This document shows positions 52,011 through 63,960 of a stretch of DNA of 64,000 nt, in pieces. The stretch comes from Sanderia malayensis (taxonomy: Eukaryota; Cnidaria; Scyphozoa; Semaeostomeae; Pelagiidae), in the NCBI GenBank assembly GCA_013076295.1, contig RQOL01000616.1, positions 806,001-870,000 of the forward strand, in the 5' to 3' direction. The notes below the pieces were generated by a model. That model searched no databases. It saw nothing but the letters and a program-made list of their open reading frames with translations, and had not been told where the DNA came from. Within the stretch, counting starts at the first letter, position 1. Each line of letters starts with the position of its first letter. Position numbers and translations under genes: made by a program.

Positions 52011-52931
52011 CTTAATACAAACTGCCTTATGAAACGCTTTGCATGTTTTTCAATTGGAGAAGGGAGTAAAAAGCTAAAACCAACACATCACCTCGGAAAA
52101 ATAGAATGGGTGAGACATTTTTATGATTTCTTCTAAGTTTTTCGTGCATGAGTGCTGCTCAAGAACAGGAATGTTTTGAGAAGCGTTCATTTTGTTTTTC
52201 TTTCAAATGTTCTGACACCCCCGTCTTTCCTGTGAAGCTAGAAGCTTATTGTCCGAAGAGAGTTGTTGTCGTATTTGTATCTGTGACGCAAATGGAAACC
52301 CGCAAGCTTTTTTTTAACTTTATTGTATTGTAGATCAGATCTACTTATATAATGCTGAAATTGTCCGTTTTTTCAGCACCAACCATCAACAAAAATACAA
52401 AAATCAATCCCAAAATAACATAAATATTCTTCATAGTTCAGGAAACATTTTTACGTAATTAGTTTTTCAAACAAGGTAGATGACTGGGGGGAAAAGGCCT
52501 CTGAGTAAAAGTGAGTAAAATGCCTCGAATAAATTAAGGTATCTTTGTTCTCTAATGTTACCTTAGTACCAAGTATTACTATAATACTTTATCTCACTTA
52601 CTTGTTCATCCATCACGCATTAAACAATGTAAGCCATTTATAACCCTTTATAACCACAACGCAACTCCATGATGTCTTAACCCAGCTGCATGAAAGGTAT
52701 TCAGGCTTGTTTATTCCAATCCAACATGTTTGAATTTTGCTTTGTTGGGCTAACAAGAGGTTCGAAACGAAAAACAGGCTAGGCTAGACAAGACCTGCAT
52801 AAACCAGTTTTGAGGTCTAACATCCCGGATGAGTTACGCATACTTTAATTAGCTATCTAATTGGACAAATACAATGCAACTTGGTTATAGCAATAATCAA
52901 AATGATTTATTACCCGAGGAAAATTTCCCAG

Positions 52932-53125
52932 GGAAACCAGAAATTTGTTTAAAGCTTCGTTCTATTCTAATTTGCGAGGGAATTCTTTTGGGAAGGAATT
53001 GTAAATGCGAAGGAAAAGGAATGCGAAGGAGGAAAATGCGAAGGAGAAGAAAGGAATTTCTTCTCTCTTCTTTCTTCCCTCGCAAATTAAAAGAGAACGA
53101 AGCTTTAAACAAATTTCTGGTTTCC
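52932..53125. mobile_element. Palindromic MITE, GGAAACCAGAAATTTGTTTA termini
   Basis: About 50-bp arms (GGAAACCAGAAATTTGTTTA-AAGCTTCGTTCT and inverse, then AATTTGCGAGGGA / TCCCTCGCAAATT) flank a purine-rich centre of GCGAAGGA repeats. Confidence 0.75.
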
Positions 53126-53435
53126 ATGTGACAACTTAACAAAGTCTAAATTAATCATACCGGCAATTAAAAGCTTAATTTACACCATATTTTCTAAATT
53201 CTGGTTCTGCAATTACATTATAATTAGATCTCTAAGAGCCTAATGTTCAGGCTTTATTCGTCAGGGTTTCTTTTTCTGCTGTTTCCCTTATGTTCTCTTT
53301 GAGATTTCACATCAACTGTCAATTTACACCATGACATTACTGGTCTAATCAGTTAGGACCAGGATGATATAGTCTAAATTATGCTTTATGATATAACATG
53401 ATATGATATGTAGTCTAAATTATGTAGCAATTTAT

Positions 53436-54232
53436 TGTGCTGATTAACAAGTATCGAAAGTTCCAGCACGGCGACGGGTGCGAGTCGACATGATGCTAAA
53501 GGGGAGTGCGGGAAGAAACCCACGTAATAGCCTCGTTACAAAGAAATTTGGTGCACAGACAAGCACGAACTGTCGAATTCGGACCAAAAAACTGTAGCAA
53601 ATTGGGACGAATCTTGCTGTTATTGTTTACTTTTATAATTAATTATTATAATCATTTGTATTACGTAGTTGGGTAATTCCCAAGTAAAGTATATAAATAG
53701 GGGTGCTTGCTCCCCTACATCAGGCTTTTGTTTTTATTGAAATATATATATCGCATCATTCAGTTGCTGAGAACTGAAAATAGTTACTTCACAAAAAGTG
53801 TTTGTTTTGTGAGAGTTTACTGCGGATTACTGTCAACGAAAGATATTAACGCGGCCAAGAGAAAAGAGAGAAAGATAAAGTCACGGATACATCAGAGGTA
53901 TCGTGAAATTTATGTTTGCTCGTGCGTAAGGCGTTAAGTGGCGTTGAAATTGAAGACCAATTGAGGGTCTAACTGTTCGAATCACGTATATTAGTGTATT
54001 TTAAGCCTTTGATATATTTTATTACCGTTCGTAGCATTTTTACTTGTTAAATACATTGTTGAGACAATCAGTAAGCCTTTTGTTTGCTGTAATTGTATTG
54101 GATTTGCCTCGTCCTTTCTCGTAGTAGGTTAAGGTAATCAGGGAATTTATCCTACGTTGTTTTATTTTAATTCACGTATATACAGTCTCCTTGAGTTATC
54201 GGACAGAGTGTTTTACCTTAAGATTCCCGACA
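53436..54232 (+). repeat. 5' LTR of the BEL/Pao element
   Basis: 797 bp, TGTGCTGATT...ATTCCCGACA. Contains a TATA-like TATATAAATAGGGG near 53690-53703, the likely promoter. A small open frame inside recurs in both LTRs and is not a gene. Confidence 0.92.
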
Positions 54233-54352
54233 CTTTGAGTGGTCCACCGAGCCGGATGGTGTCGCAGTAAAGAATTATTGAGTATTGAGTAACAATATTT
54301 AAGTGCAAAGTTCGAAGTATACAATTAGCGAGAAAAAGGACGATAAGAAAAA

Positions 54353-56737
54353 ATGTCTCAACAAGAAATAGGGCAAGGATATCTTTCAGAAAACGAGGAA
54401 AGAATCGAAGCCCAGCAAGTTCTAGAAATGTCGGCGATAAGAGCATTTGGCACGCAATCGCCATGGGACGTCCAGAGGTGTGACGTCAATCAGCGGGATA
54501 TCGACCCGGAGAAAGAAATCGTCTCTGAAGTTCGTGCAGTGACGAACGAAAGGATTCGAAGCCAGAGCCGATCCGTACAGAGCGTAGATTCTGAAATCAG
54601 GTTCAGAAGCCCGGTTCCAACGAGGGAACGAAGATCCGAGAGCGATATCAGAAGCCCGGTTCCACTGACGGAACGAAGACCGGTTCCACCGAGGGAACGA
54701 AGACCCGAGAGCGGTTCCAGAAGCCCGGTTCCACCGAGGGAACGAAGACCCGTGAGCGGTTTCGGAAGCCCGGTTCCACTGACGGAACGAAGACCCGAGA
54801 GCGGCCTCAGAGCCCCGGTTCCACTGAGGGAACCCAGATCAGAAGTGACGGATGCAGGGCGGGATGCCCTCATTGGTACAACACGGATGATGGCCAGAGC
54901 CTATCAACAAAGCCCCTACCCCCCAGCCCCGCTGTGGAGGCCAATGATTGATGAGCAGGCGATGACATGCATGCCGTTAGCCCCTGGACCGTATAGCCTA
55001 CAGACGTCAGGGGCACCCAGCACGGTGCAGTGGCCTTGGGCCACCAATGTAGCCTCGTCTGGGATGGTGCATTGTGGACGTATGACCCCCCAACCACCAC
55101 TGAAGCCCACCTGGTACACCCAACCAGGGGTGTACATCAGCTCGACTGCCCACCAGGGGCAGCAACCCGCAGCACCGGCCTCCATCGTCCACGAACAAGG
55201 AGACATGCCTCGATTCAGCACAAACATGGCAACGAGGCCATCGAACATGCCAACTCTGTCAAGGCTTGGAGCAACCATGGAACAATCGAGTCATCTCAGT
55301 GAAGCTGAGGATGATCGAGAAATAGCTAAATGCCTCTTGCAACGCATAATAGCCAGCATTGACTGGCAAGAGGAAGACATTGAGCGTCTTCAACAAAAGC
55401 AAGAGGCATTGAAAAGAGCCAATGCACGTTTGGAAGAAGCGACAAAAGAGCTAGAGAGACAGCAGAAACGTGCTGGTCTCAGTGTCGCTGAACGGTTGCA
55501 AAGGCTCGTAGAGTTTGAAGAAGATAGCTCCAGGGCCACAACAGCAATGAGAAGAATGAAGAAATTGCTGAACCGAGGGGAGAAACAAACAGAGAAAGTG
55601 AGCCAGCAAACAAGCTCAACTATCAGACTCCCGAAGATGGAGCTGAAAACGTTTGATGGAAGTGTTCTAAAATGGCATGAGTTTTGGGAATGCTTCGAGC
55701 ATGGGGTTCACAATCAGGTGAACCTGCCTGAGCACCAGAAGCTGCAGTATTTAAAGAGTAGCCTGAGGGGTGCAGCGTTCGTGGCCATTTCAGATTTGGA
55801 AATGAAGGCTGAGCACTATCAAGTGGCAGTAGGTCTTCTTAAAAATAGATATGGCCACAAGAATGTTTTGAGAAAGGCGCACCTGGATGGATTGGAGAAA
55901 TTGACTGCAGTGAACAGTACCTACGAGGTGGCTAAGTTGAAGAGACTGTATGAAGAGCTTGAGTGTCACTACAAAGCTCTTGTAGCTATTGATGTAAAGC
56001 CTTCAGAATATGAAGCAACCATAGTTCCGAAGGTATTAAGAAAATGTCCGATGCAAGTCAGAATAAAGCTGACAGAAGGAAAGGAAGAGAACGAAGACAT
56101 TCGTATGGAAGAACTAGTGAATGGTCTTCGTAGAACGGTGAAAGTTCTAGAGAAATGTGGAGCAAGAGACAAAAGTCTGCAGGCAGAAGATGAGCGGCTA
56201 TGTGACGAGCGAGATAGCCAAGAAGCATCATGGTGCGAGAACAGCACACCCAGTACTGCAACATTGCTGTCAACAGATGCTGAAAATACTAGATGCGACT
56301 TCTGTCTAGGCCCGCATCAATCTTTCGAGTGTCAGAAGTACGTCACTGCGAAAGAAAGAATGGATGTACTGAAGAGGTACAGAAGATGTTATAGATGCTT
56401 GCAGAAAGGCCACGTGATCAGGTCATGTGCAGTTAGGGAGAACTGCAAGAAGTGTAAACAAAGTTACCACCACGAGGCACTGTGCAAAGAGCAAGCAGAA
56501 GAGAAGAGCATAACAGAACCGACTGGCCTATGGAAGGAATCGAGTCCAACGGCAGCGGTGATACTGAAGGTATTAACGGGGAATGGCGCAACGAAGGCGC
56601 ACGAAGCGAATGAGCCAGCGATAGAAGCTGAGAAAGACAAGCAACGAGCTGTTGAGAGACAACCAGAAGCAGCCGGGAACTCAACAAAGCAAATCAGCAC
56701 AATCTCAGAGTGGGTTAATCGCGACTGGTCGGATTAA
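54353..56737 (+). CDS. gag: BEL/Pao Gag protein (DUF1759-type with zinc knuckles)
   Basis: 794 aa. The N-terminal part has a Pro/Arg-rich tandem repeat (units like SPVPPRERRPESG, about six, residues 83-162), then a Pro-rich stretch, a coiled coil about 320-400, the DUF1759 capsid-like region from about 425 (LPKMELKTFDGSVLKWHEFW, ...LKSSLRGAAFVAISDLEM), and Cys/His knuckles from about 648 (CDFCLGPHQSFEC, CYRCLQKGHVIRSC, CKKCKQSYHHEALC). In BEL/Pao elements gag continues in frame into pol; here a stop (TAA at 56735) comes right before the polypurine tract and LTR. The intact ORF would allow particle formation using enzymes from a relative. Confidence 0.9.
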   Translation: MSQQEIGQGYLSENEERIEAQQVLEMSAIRAFGTQSPWDVQRCDVNQRDIDPEKEIVSEVRAVTNERIRSQSRSVQSVDSEIRFRSPVPTRERRSESDIRSPVPLTERRPVPPRERRPESGSRSPVPPRERRPVSGFGSPVPLTERRPESGLRAPVPLREPRSEVTDAGRDALIGTTRMMARAYQQSPYPPAPLWRPMIDEQAMTCMPLAPGPYSLQTSGAPSTVQWPWATNVASSGMVHCGRMTPQPPLKPTWYTQPGVYISSTAHQGQQPAAPASIVHEQGDMPRFSTNMATRPSNMPTLSRLGATMEQSSHLSEAEDDREIAKCLLQRIIASIDWQEEDIERLQQKQEALKRANARLEEATKELERQQKRAGLSVAERLQRLVEFEEDSSRATTAMRRMKKLLNRGEKQTEKVSQQTSSTIRLPKMELKTFDGSVLKWHEFWECFEHGVHNQVNLPEHQKLQYLKSSLRGAAFVAISDLEMKAEHYQVAVGLLKNRYGHKNVLRKAHLDGLEKLTAVNSTYEVAKLKRLYEELECHYKALVAIDVKPSEYEATIVPKVLRKCPMQVRIKLTEGKEENEDIRMEELVNGLRRTVKVLEKCGARDKSLQAEDERLCDERDSQEASWCENSTPSTATLLSTDAENTRCDFCLGPHQSFECQKYVTAKERMDVLKRYRRCYRCLQKGHVIRSCAVRENCKKCKQSYHHEALCKEQAEEKSITEPTGLWKESSPTAAVILKVLTGNGATKAHEANEPAIEAEKDKQRAVERQPEAAGNSTKQISTISEWVNRDWSD

Positions 56738-56748
56738 CGAGGGGAGTG

Positions 56749-57545
56749 TGTGCTGATTAACAAGTATCGAAAGTTCCAGCACGGCGACGGGTGCGAGTCG
56801 ACATGATGCTAAAGGGGAGTGCGGGAAGAAACCCACGTAATAGCCTCGTTACAAAGAAATTTGGTGCACAGACAAGCACGAACTGTCGAATTCGGACCAA
56901 AAAACTGTAGCAAATTGGGACGAATCTTGCTGTTATTGTTTACTTTTATAATTAATTATTATAATCATTTGTATTACGTAGTTGGGTAATTCCCAAGTAA
57001 AGTATATAAATAGGGGTGCTTGCTCCCCTACATCAGGCTTTTGTTTTTATTGAAATATATATATCGCATCATTCAGTTGCTGAGAACTGAAAATAGTTAC
57101 TTCACAAAAAGTGTTTGTTTTGTGAGAGTTTACTGCGGATTACTGTCAACGAAAGATATTAACGCGGCCAAGAGAAAAGAGAGAAAGATAAAGTCACGGA
57201 TACATCAGAGGTATCGTGAAATTTATGTTTGCTCGTGCGTAAGGCGTTAAGTGGCGTTGAAATTGAAGACCAATTGAGGGTCTAACTGTTCGAATCACGT
57301 ATATTAGTGTATTTTAAGCCTTTGATATATTTTATTACCGTTCGTAGCATTTTTACTTGTTAAATACATTGTTGAGACAATCAGTAAGCCTTTTGTTTGC
57401 TGTAATTGTATTGGATTTGCCTCGTCCTTTCTCGTAGTAGGTTAAGGTAATCAGGGAATTTATCCTACGTTGTTTTATTTTAATTCACGTATATACAGTC
57501 TCCTTGAGTTATCGGACAGAGTGTTTTACCTTAAGATTCCCGACA
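56749..57545 (+). repeat. 3' LTR of the BEL/Pao element
   Basis: Same length and, as far as reading shows, same sequence as the 5' LTR. Provides the terminator end of the element. Confidence 0.92.
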
Positions 57546-57794
57546 TTATTTTGCTCATTGAAGCCTGTTTCTTGAGGCTTACCACGATAGCGATAACGAT
57601 CAAGTTGTAATCGTGTTATGTCCGATGTTCGTGATAAAACCTGCCCGTTTACCACGAATAGAAAAGAGAACATTTTTTGTTGTTACTGTGGTCTATATTT
57701 TGTTTTTAGGAATTTCTAAGGAATGCGAAAAATTTATGTAGGAACAAGAGTGTTTGGGGTAGAAGAAATTTTATCTAAAACGTATCATTTTCTG

Positions 57795-58014
57795 TTACCC
57801 TGGTCCTCTCCATAAGAGTAAATAGTTAATCCAATCCTTCTTTTGATATTTGCAAACATCTGTAACAAACTTCGCGAACGTCCCTTTGGCGACCTGGTGC
57901 AGATCTGCTCCTGGTGGACAATGGGTCATTGTTCTCAGACAGAAGGCGCTCGACAGAACAATGGCATAAAAAGAAATTGCTGTATCCATAAAGGCGTTTA
58001 TATGTGCAAATTTA
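57795..58014 (-). CDS. Possible last exon of the Ser/Thr-rich gene
   Basis: Open frame with a CCCAG acceptor giving one base that completes the phase 2 end of the exon at 60118, and a stop after WRGPG. It would read CGKFAHINAFMDTAISFYAI... The acceptor lacks a good pyrimidine tract and I know no match, so this is tentative. Confidence 0.25.
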
Positions 58015-60117
58015 CTGGGTTCAGTTATACATGAGAATGTTCGCTGCATTTCGTAGATAAAAGTAATGGTTTTTTTATTCAAATAACTCTCATGGTTGCC
58101 GAGTTATTCGCGATTTAATGTGGCCGATTTCAAGCCCTGGCCGTGGCCATTGTTGTCGAAGCTTCCACCTGTTCTCTAATTTTTTCCTTCGCCTTGCGTT
58201 CGACGCCATTTGTATGTTTATCGAAGCTGTGTGCGGGCGAAAAGGAGGATTTTCTGGCCCATTATTGGCCCAAATATTTGCTGGAAGAGGTGGAAACGTC
58301 TTGGTGATGGCAGGAAACAAAAAAACAAGCAGTGGATGACAGGTGAGGGCTTATTTCTGTCCATTTTAACGTCTTGGGGACAGTTAAGTTTGAATACTTT
58401 GTGTCAGCTCGGGCTTCCCTCTTTGTCACACTCGAATAAGAGGAGGAATACCTTGCAATTTTTCGGGTTAAATTATGGCGAATTAAGAAATCAAAGGTTT
58501 TGAAAAGTACTCACCAGTGGTCTTGCTAAATTTGTGATGCAATATTTGTGATGAATTTAAAATTCATTTGAGAATTTTGAGCAAATTCAAGCTTGTTGTT
58601 TCTCATTCGTGTGAAGGAAAGTTCCATCTGTTCATGAGAGAACTCCAAATTAAGTTTGGAGAAATGTTCTGTGACAGCAAAGCTAACTTTTTATGCAATG
58701 TTTTGTTTAAATTCTTGGTTTGGTCAAGTTTCCTTTATACTGAAACAAATACTTCACACGCTCGGGTGGAGGCAAATTTAAAGAACACGGAATGTTCTTG
58801 CATTTGTTAGAAATCAATTTCAACTTGCAAATATTATTTCGATTTGTAAGCTTTTTCGCTAAATATTCTTCAAGGTCTAGGCTTCAAGTTGATGTAATTT
58901 CTATGTTGTTTCTGGCAAATTTTGGACAACGTAACCTCAGTGGCGTAGATAGCAATTTTTAACGGAGGGCAAGGGCCAAAATCTTCTGAAAGAAGGGTTT
59001 GCTTTTATAGGAGGGTTTATGGTGCCACGCCTACACACGAGACCTTGTGGCAAAAATATACTGTTCTAATTAGATGTTTTATAGTTTTCGGATTATTCTC
59101 ACCCGATTTTGCGGATTGCATTCCAATTTGTGAGCAGTCTGTTTCGAGAGTCGCAATCAGATTCATGCAAATACAGAACAGATCAAAAACAAACAGATGC
59201 GCTCTAGGCAGGGTCTATCTCACTGGTTTTATATAATTTCGAGCATGGAGATTCAGAATCCGAGATGGGACCAAAAAATATAGTTTCAGTGACGTCATTA
59301 AAAAAGGAATAATTGGCTTGTCTGAATTTTTGCTTAACCCGCGGATTTAGAATCCAAAATCAAAAACCCCAAAATTTTGGTCATTACGGTTTATGACGTC
59401 TTCAGTTTGTGACGTCATCAACAAGTATGAATAGTAATGATAGCTGGCAAAAACTGAAATGTATATAGGAAGATAATGAGCATTAAATGAAGTTCAAATA
59501 AATAACAACATCAAATATTAAAGACAATTAAACAACAAGAACTTGTGCCAAATTTGTCCACATCTGTAATAATGAAATAATACAAACATTACTTTATCAT
59601 GATTGTGTAAGTGCCGGTTTTAATGGCTAAATAATGAAATATAGTATGGGATGTAACAATGAGAATCAGATAAGAACTTTAGTAGACTTTCCATTAAGTA
59701 ACAAAACAAAGCTTATGTTATAGAGCTACCGATATAAAATGTTAGCTACTGGCTGTAAAACTCTGCTCATTTTGACAGCTGAAGTATAGAAAATACTCAA
59801 ATTTTTCCGATTTAAACCTCTCCGCAAAGAGCTAACAATGCAATAAACGAATCGAAAAGGATATAAGAATATTGAAAATATCATAGTCAATAAAAAATAA
59901 CTATGCAAATATTGACTATGCAAATATTAAAAATATTTGTGCAATTTGTTCCACAAATAAGGCACACAAACGTCAGGAAAAGATAGTTCCAAAAGTGAGA
60001 AAATTGACCCGAAAGGGTCAGGCTATCGTAGTTATCTTTGCAATTAAGTGAATTCTTCAAAAAATTATATCCAACTTTAGTTAAATTCCTTGCTAATGCG
60101 TATTCTTATTGGCTTAC
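58015..60117 (-). other. Probable intron or 3' flank of the Ser/Thr-rich gene
   Basis: Contains a lone hAT-like end at 58938 (CAGTGGCGTAGATAG) and three CRE-like sites at 59290-59417; otherwise AT-rich without supported genes. Confidence 0.4.
59290..59417. promoter_or_regulatory. Cluster of three CRE/ATF-like sites
   Basis: TGACGTCA at 59290-59297 and 59410-59417 and TGACGTCT at 59394-59401. Palindromic CREs twice within 128 bp is uncommon by chance in AT-rich DNA. Target gene unclear. Confidence 0.35.
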
Positions 60118-63100
60118 CCGCACCAATCAAAGTATATTCCAATTTTGAGCCCCCATGCCTTAACATGACTTCCCAATGTCATATGCTCAACTTTCTGAGA
60201 ATGAACCACTTTTACATTCTTATCAAGAATATGCAATGACTTGAGTTTCACAATCAAGATAGTCTCTTCTGCTTCATCAACATGATTGTACCACAATCTC
60301 TTGTCTTCTGTTTCAACGACAATTCCTTTATGGTGGATTCCTGGAAGAGAAGTAAATAGAAATTAACAAACTATTACAATAGGGGACAAAAGTCCTGGGA
60401 CACCTAGGATTTTTGCAAGTTTTACACACATACTTCATTCCCCTCCCTCCAAAACAATGTTGTCTCTAGAGGCGATTACATTCAACATCGCTGAAATTCT
60501 GTTGCCCCAGCGAGGAGAAAAGACTGGTGCACAAGACAGAATTTTTTAGGGGGGAAAGGATGCCGCATTCTGCTTACAGGGATCAAAGTGTGTAGAAACA
60601 TAGCATTATCAACAGAAATTTTTAGGCGTCCCAGGAACTTCTGTCCCTATTGTATCTCGTTTAACATAAACTTTGCCTCCCAAATGTAGCTGCACCGATC
60701 ATAATGTGTAAACATGATTACTGACCAATTGTTCCCAGAAATCCATTATAAGGCCACATGACAGCAATGATTTGTCTTAGTTGCAATTCTTGAATTTTCG
60801 TCACTTGCTCCTTTACATTTTCGGGCTCTTCCATCTTCTCTATGTTGGGAATGAAATCTAAAAAGAGTTTGAAAGACGTAACATGGGGAGAAAAGGAATA
60901 ATCACTTTCGACGAAAAAGCTTCCAACAGCCACAGCGAATAATATTACCATTTGCATTACGTATTAAAACACCTTTAGGCATTTATAGAGATTTTTCAAT
61001 TGCTTCAAATCATGAGAACTTTAGATTAACTACAGCAGTATAATAAAACATGTACTTACAGTTTGAGCACTCATTTATTGGTTCCGTTGTAACAACACTC
61101 GTAGTAGCAATTGGTGGACGATAGCTGGAAGTTGTCTGCACGCTTTCAGCAATAAAACCTTGTTTTATCATTGTATTGAACTCTTCACGATTATTTAATG
61201 AGCTGCTATGAACTTTCTTTGAAGAAGTTTGGACAATGCTCTTGTGCATATATTCGTTGCTCTGTATTTCCAGCACATCAGAGCTGAAGGTGGGAGAAAC
61301 ATTCATCTTTATTTTTTTTGAGCTCGTTGATTCCAGTTTATTATTCAAGTCGACGTGAGACTTGTCTGGAAGATGTGTATGAATCTCTGACCGTAGTTTT
61401 AATAATATTTGCAAAGACTTTTCAATACTTTGTGAATGCATGCTAGAAGCAACTTGTTTTAATTTGAATGACTTCCCTTCGACTCTTGCATTTGTACTGC
61501 TGAAACCAACAGAGGTAAAATGATGGTCTTTTGACCGAAAATGATCTCTAATTGACAAGGTGGGCTCTAATTTTGTGATCATATCTACTGTGGGCGTTAA
61601 AAATAGATTGCTTTTCGAAAGTTTCAAATCAAGATTCTTATGTGTTTCCAAAGGCGGAGATATTGGCGAGAAGTACACAGTTGGTTGGATTAAAGTTTGC
61701 TGTTGCAAGCTGGATTTCTTCTTTGAAACGTTTGAAATCAAACCAGTTTGAATATTTGTTGAAATACTTTCAACGGAGGTGGAGTACATTTCCATGTCAT
61801 TGCTGATAAACGAGTTGACAAAATTCGGAAGAACAACAGTATCATCTGTGCTGCTGGGAATAGAGACTGCTTCAGATGGTGCGTGTGTCGCATCAGAATC
61901 AATGCTTGAAGATTTAGTTTGATATTCTGCATTCGCAATTTTTGATGTATTTGTCAGTTGAATAATTCCGGAGACATGGCTCTGCGTTACTTCTTCGTTC
62001 AAACCTGCATCTACGGTAGAATTTGTAGATTGAGAAACACCCATTGTCAGCATGTTCTCTAATGCAGATGTGGCTTGTAAGTTGATCATTTCTGAGCTAG
62101 TTTCAAGTATACTTTCATCTTCAACAGTGGCTTCTGTGGCTGGAATTGTCACATCTCTATACTGACTGAATCCTGATGAAATTTTGAATGCAGAGGTCAT
62201 TTGAAAAGATTCAAAATCAAGTGCGCTATCTGTAGTAGCTCCCTCCTTCCTGATTTCATAAGTGCTTGGTTGAATATCTAATTCTTCAGTGGTAGTTGGG
62301 ACAGTGTGCATCAAAAATTGCAGCGAGACAGGTGTCTTCTTCAATTCTCTTGCAATTGTAGTGGTACTAATATCTAATTCATCTTCCATTGTCGTTTTTA
62401 GTGGATTCTCGATAGATTCAGATACCATCGGAATAATATATGCGGTGCTCATACTCAGTTGGTCTGAGTCACTAAAGATTTCACTTTTAGCAGATGTAGA
62501 TCCTTTCGTTATTTCTGTATTCGGAGTGTGCTCGCCTCCTTCTTTCTCTGTAGCTCTGAAATCTTCACTTCTTTCGGAAACCACACTTTGTTCACCTGGA
62601 AAAGCACTTGGCTGAACAGCAAGATGTGTGCCTTCCGACGGTTCAATTAGACTTGGTGAACTGATATCAGCCAATCGTGTCCATTGCGTTTTCGGTTTAA
62701 CCATTGACTTATCAATCGACTGTGTGCTTGATAAATGCTCTGAGGACACAATGATTGAAGCTGTCGCCAACACAGGTACTTCTGAAGGCTGAGTAGAGCT
62801 CCAAGGAAAAATGTCTATTGCACTGGCTTTTAAACGGATATTCGAATCCGGATAAATTGTACTTTTGAGTTCATACATATGCGTTTTAGAAGGCTTGATA
62901 CTGCTATTAATGGCAGAGGTTTTTGTTGAGCTTGAATCTAACTTCAAATGCAAATCAATTGTTGATGACGATGTGCCAGCCTCTGTAACAAACTGGTTAT
63001 TACCAACCTCGGATTCAAAAGATTTCATCTTGCTCAGATCATAATAAGACTCAAAGTCAGGTTGTGCAATGGTCGATGAGACGGAATCAGACGATATTAA

Positions 63101-63960
63101 ACGATGAGACTGGACAGATGAGTTTATCATGCTTGGAAATGGGATTTTTGTTGTGACGTGTGAACTGTCTTCTAAATCGGGCATTGATGTTTCTGTTAGG
63201 AAATCCTGCGAGACTACCTTGGCCTTGCTTGGCATTTGCACACTTGGCGAAGGAGATGAAGTGTTGTATGTGGGAGTAAGAGAAACACTTTTCGATTTTG
63301 CAAGACTTTCTGTAGTTTTGTCTTTTATTCCAACTCTCGTATCTCTTTGACTTGTAACTTGCACCGTTTTCTGTGCAATCTCAGTTCTACTCGATTCAAT
63401 TGTGTGTAAATATTTAGAATCCGAAGGAATGGAAAGATCTGTTCTTAATCGCTTTACAGAAAGATATTCTGATGATCTTCCTTGAGAATCAGATTTTGCA
63501 CTTTTCGTACTCAAGAGCTTGGACTTCAAGGCAACTATGGCGGATGATTTATCTAAGATGGAGCTACCATGGATTTCTGATGCAAAATAACGCGAATCCT
63601 TGATCTTTTCATAAACAAATGTGCTGGTAGGAAATGCAGTTGATTTAGTCATAGCTTTCTCATTCAGACTTCTACTCAAGGATGAAAACCTACTGGCCGT
63701 ACTGGTCTGGCCAATTATTGTGGTTTTCAATTCTTTCAAAGATGAAGAAGTCAATGCCAAATACTGAGAAGTGGTTATGCTACTGGTAGTAGTGAACTTG
63801 GAGGAGCTCTTCATTACTTTACGTTCGTCTGTTTTGCTGCTTGAAGCTAAGCTTGCATGGCTGAATGCAGTTGTTCCAATATGACTGAAATGAGGCTTTT
63901 TGCTTGATGACTTAGGATCCTTGGGTCGCTTTTTGTGTTTAGTGCCATCGCATTTGGTCT
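60118..63960 (-). CDS. Unrecognised Ser/Thr-rich (mucin-like) protein, 3' part, exons run off the right edge
   Basis: Three exons join in phase: 61060-63960 (967 codons), 60726-60857 and 60118-60340, the last ending in a strong GTAAGC donor (phase 2). The first encodes over 900 residues of Ser/Thr-rich, largely unstructured sequence with a few SSxTT-type clusters, typical of heavily O-glycosylated extracellular stalks, then Cys-containing NECSN. The next two encode a more globular part (IPNIEKMEEPENVKEQVTKI..., GIHHKGIVVETEDKRLWYNH..., HVKAWGLKIGIYFDWCG). The HKGIVVET...WYNHVDE pattern faintly recalls papain-like NlpC/LRAT folds, but I cannot assign a family. The acceptor at 63961 (TTGACTTGCAG) shows more exons beyond the window, which would hold any signal peptide. 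Confidence 0.75.
60375..60654. mobile_element. TA-flanked MITE, CAATAGGGGACAAAAGTCCT termini
   Basis: About 38-bp inverted ends (left TACAATAGGGGACAAAAGTC, right inverse ...GACAGAAGTTCCTGG family) bounded by TA, inside an intron (60341-60725) of the Ser/Thr-rich gene. Tc1/mariner-like design. Confidence 0.7.

Larger units (their letters stand above)
53436..57545 (+). mobile_element. Non-autonomous BEL/Pao LTR retrotransposon (gag only)
   Basis: Two 797-bp direct LTRs (TG...CA ends) flank a 2.5-kb interior holding one gag ORF. A 4-bp duplication TTAT borders the element (53432-53435, 57546-57549). A purine-rich tract (GAGGGGAG) precedes the 3' LTR. No protease, reverse transcriptase, RNase H or integrase is present. 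The LTRs look identical on reading, implying a recent insertion, so an autonomous partner probably exists elsewhere in the genome. Confidence 0.92.

Noticed and set aside
53707..57250. Identical 76-residue frames at 53707 and 57020
   Set aside because: They lie within the two LTRs and are chance frames duplicated with them.
59726..59923. Hydrophobic minus-strand frame as a further exon of the Ser/Thr-rich gene
   Set aside because: No acceptor in the right phase; sequence is AT-driven.
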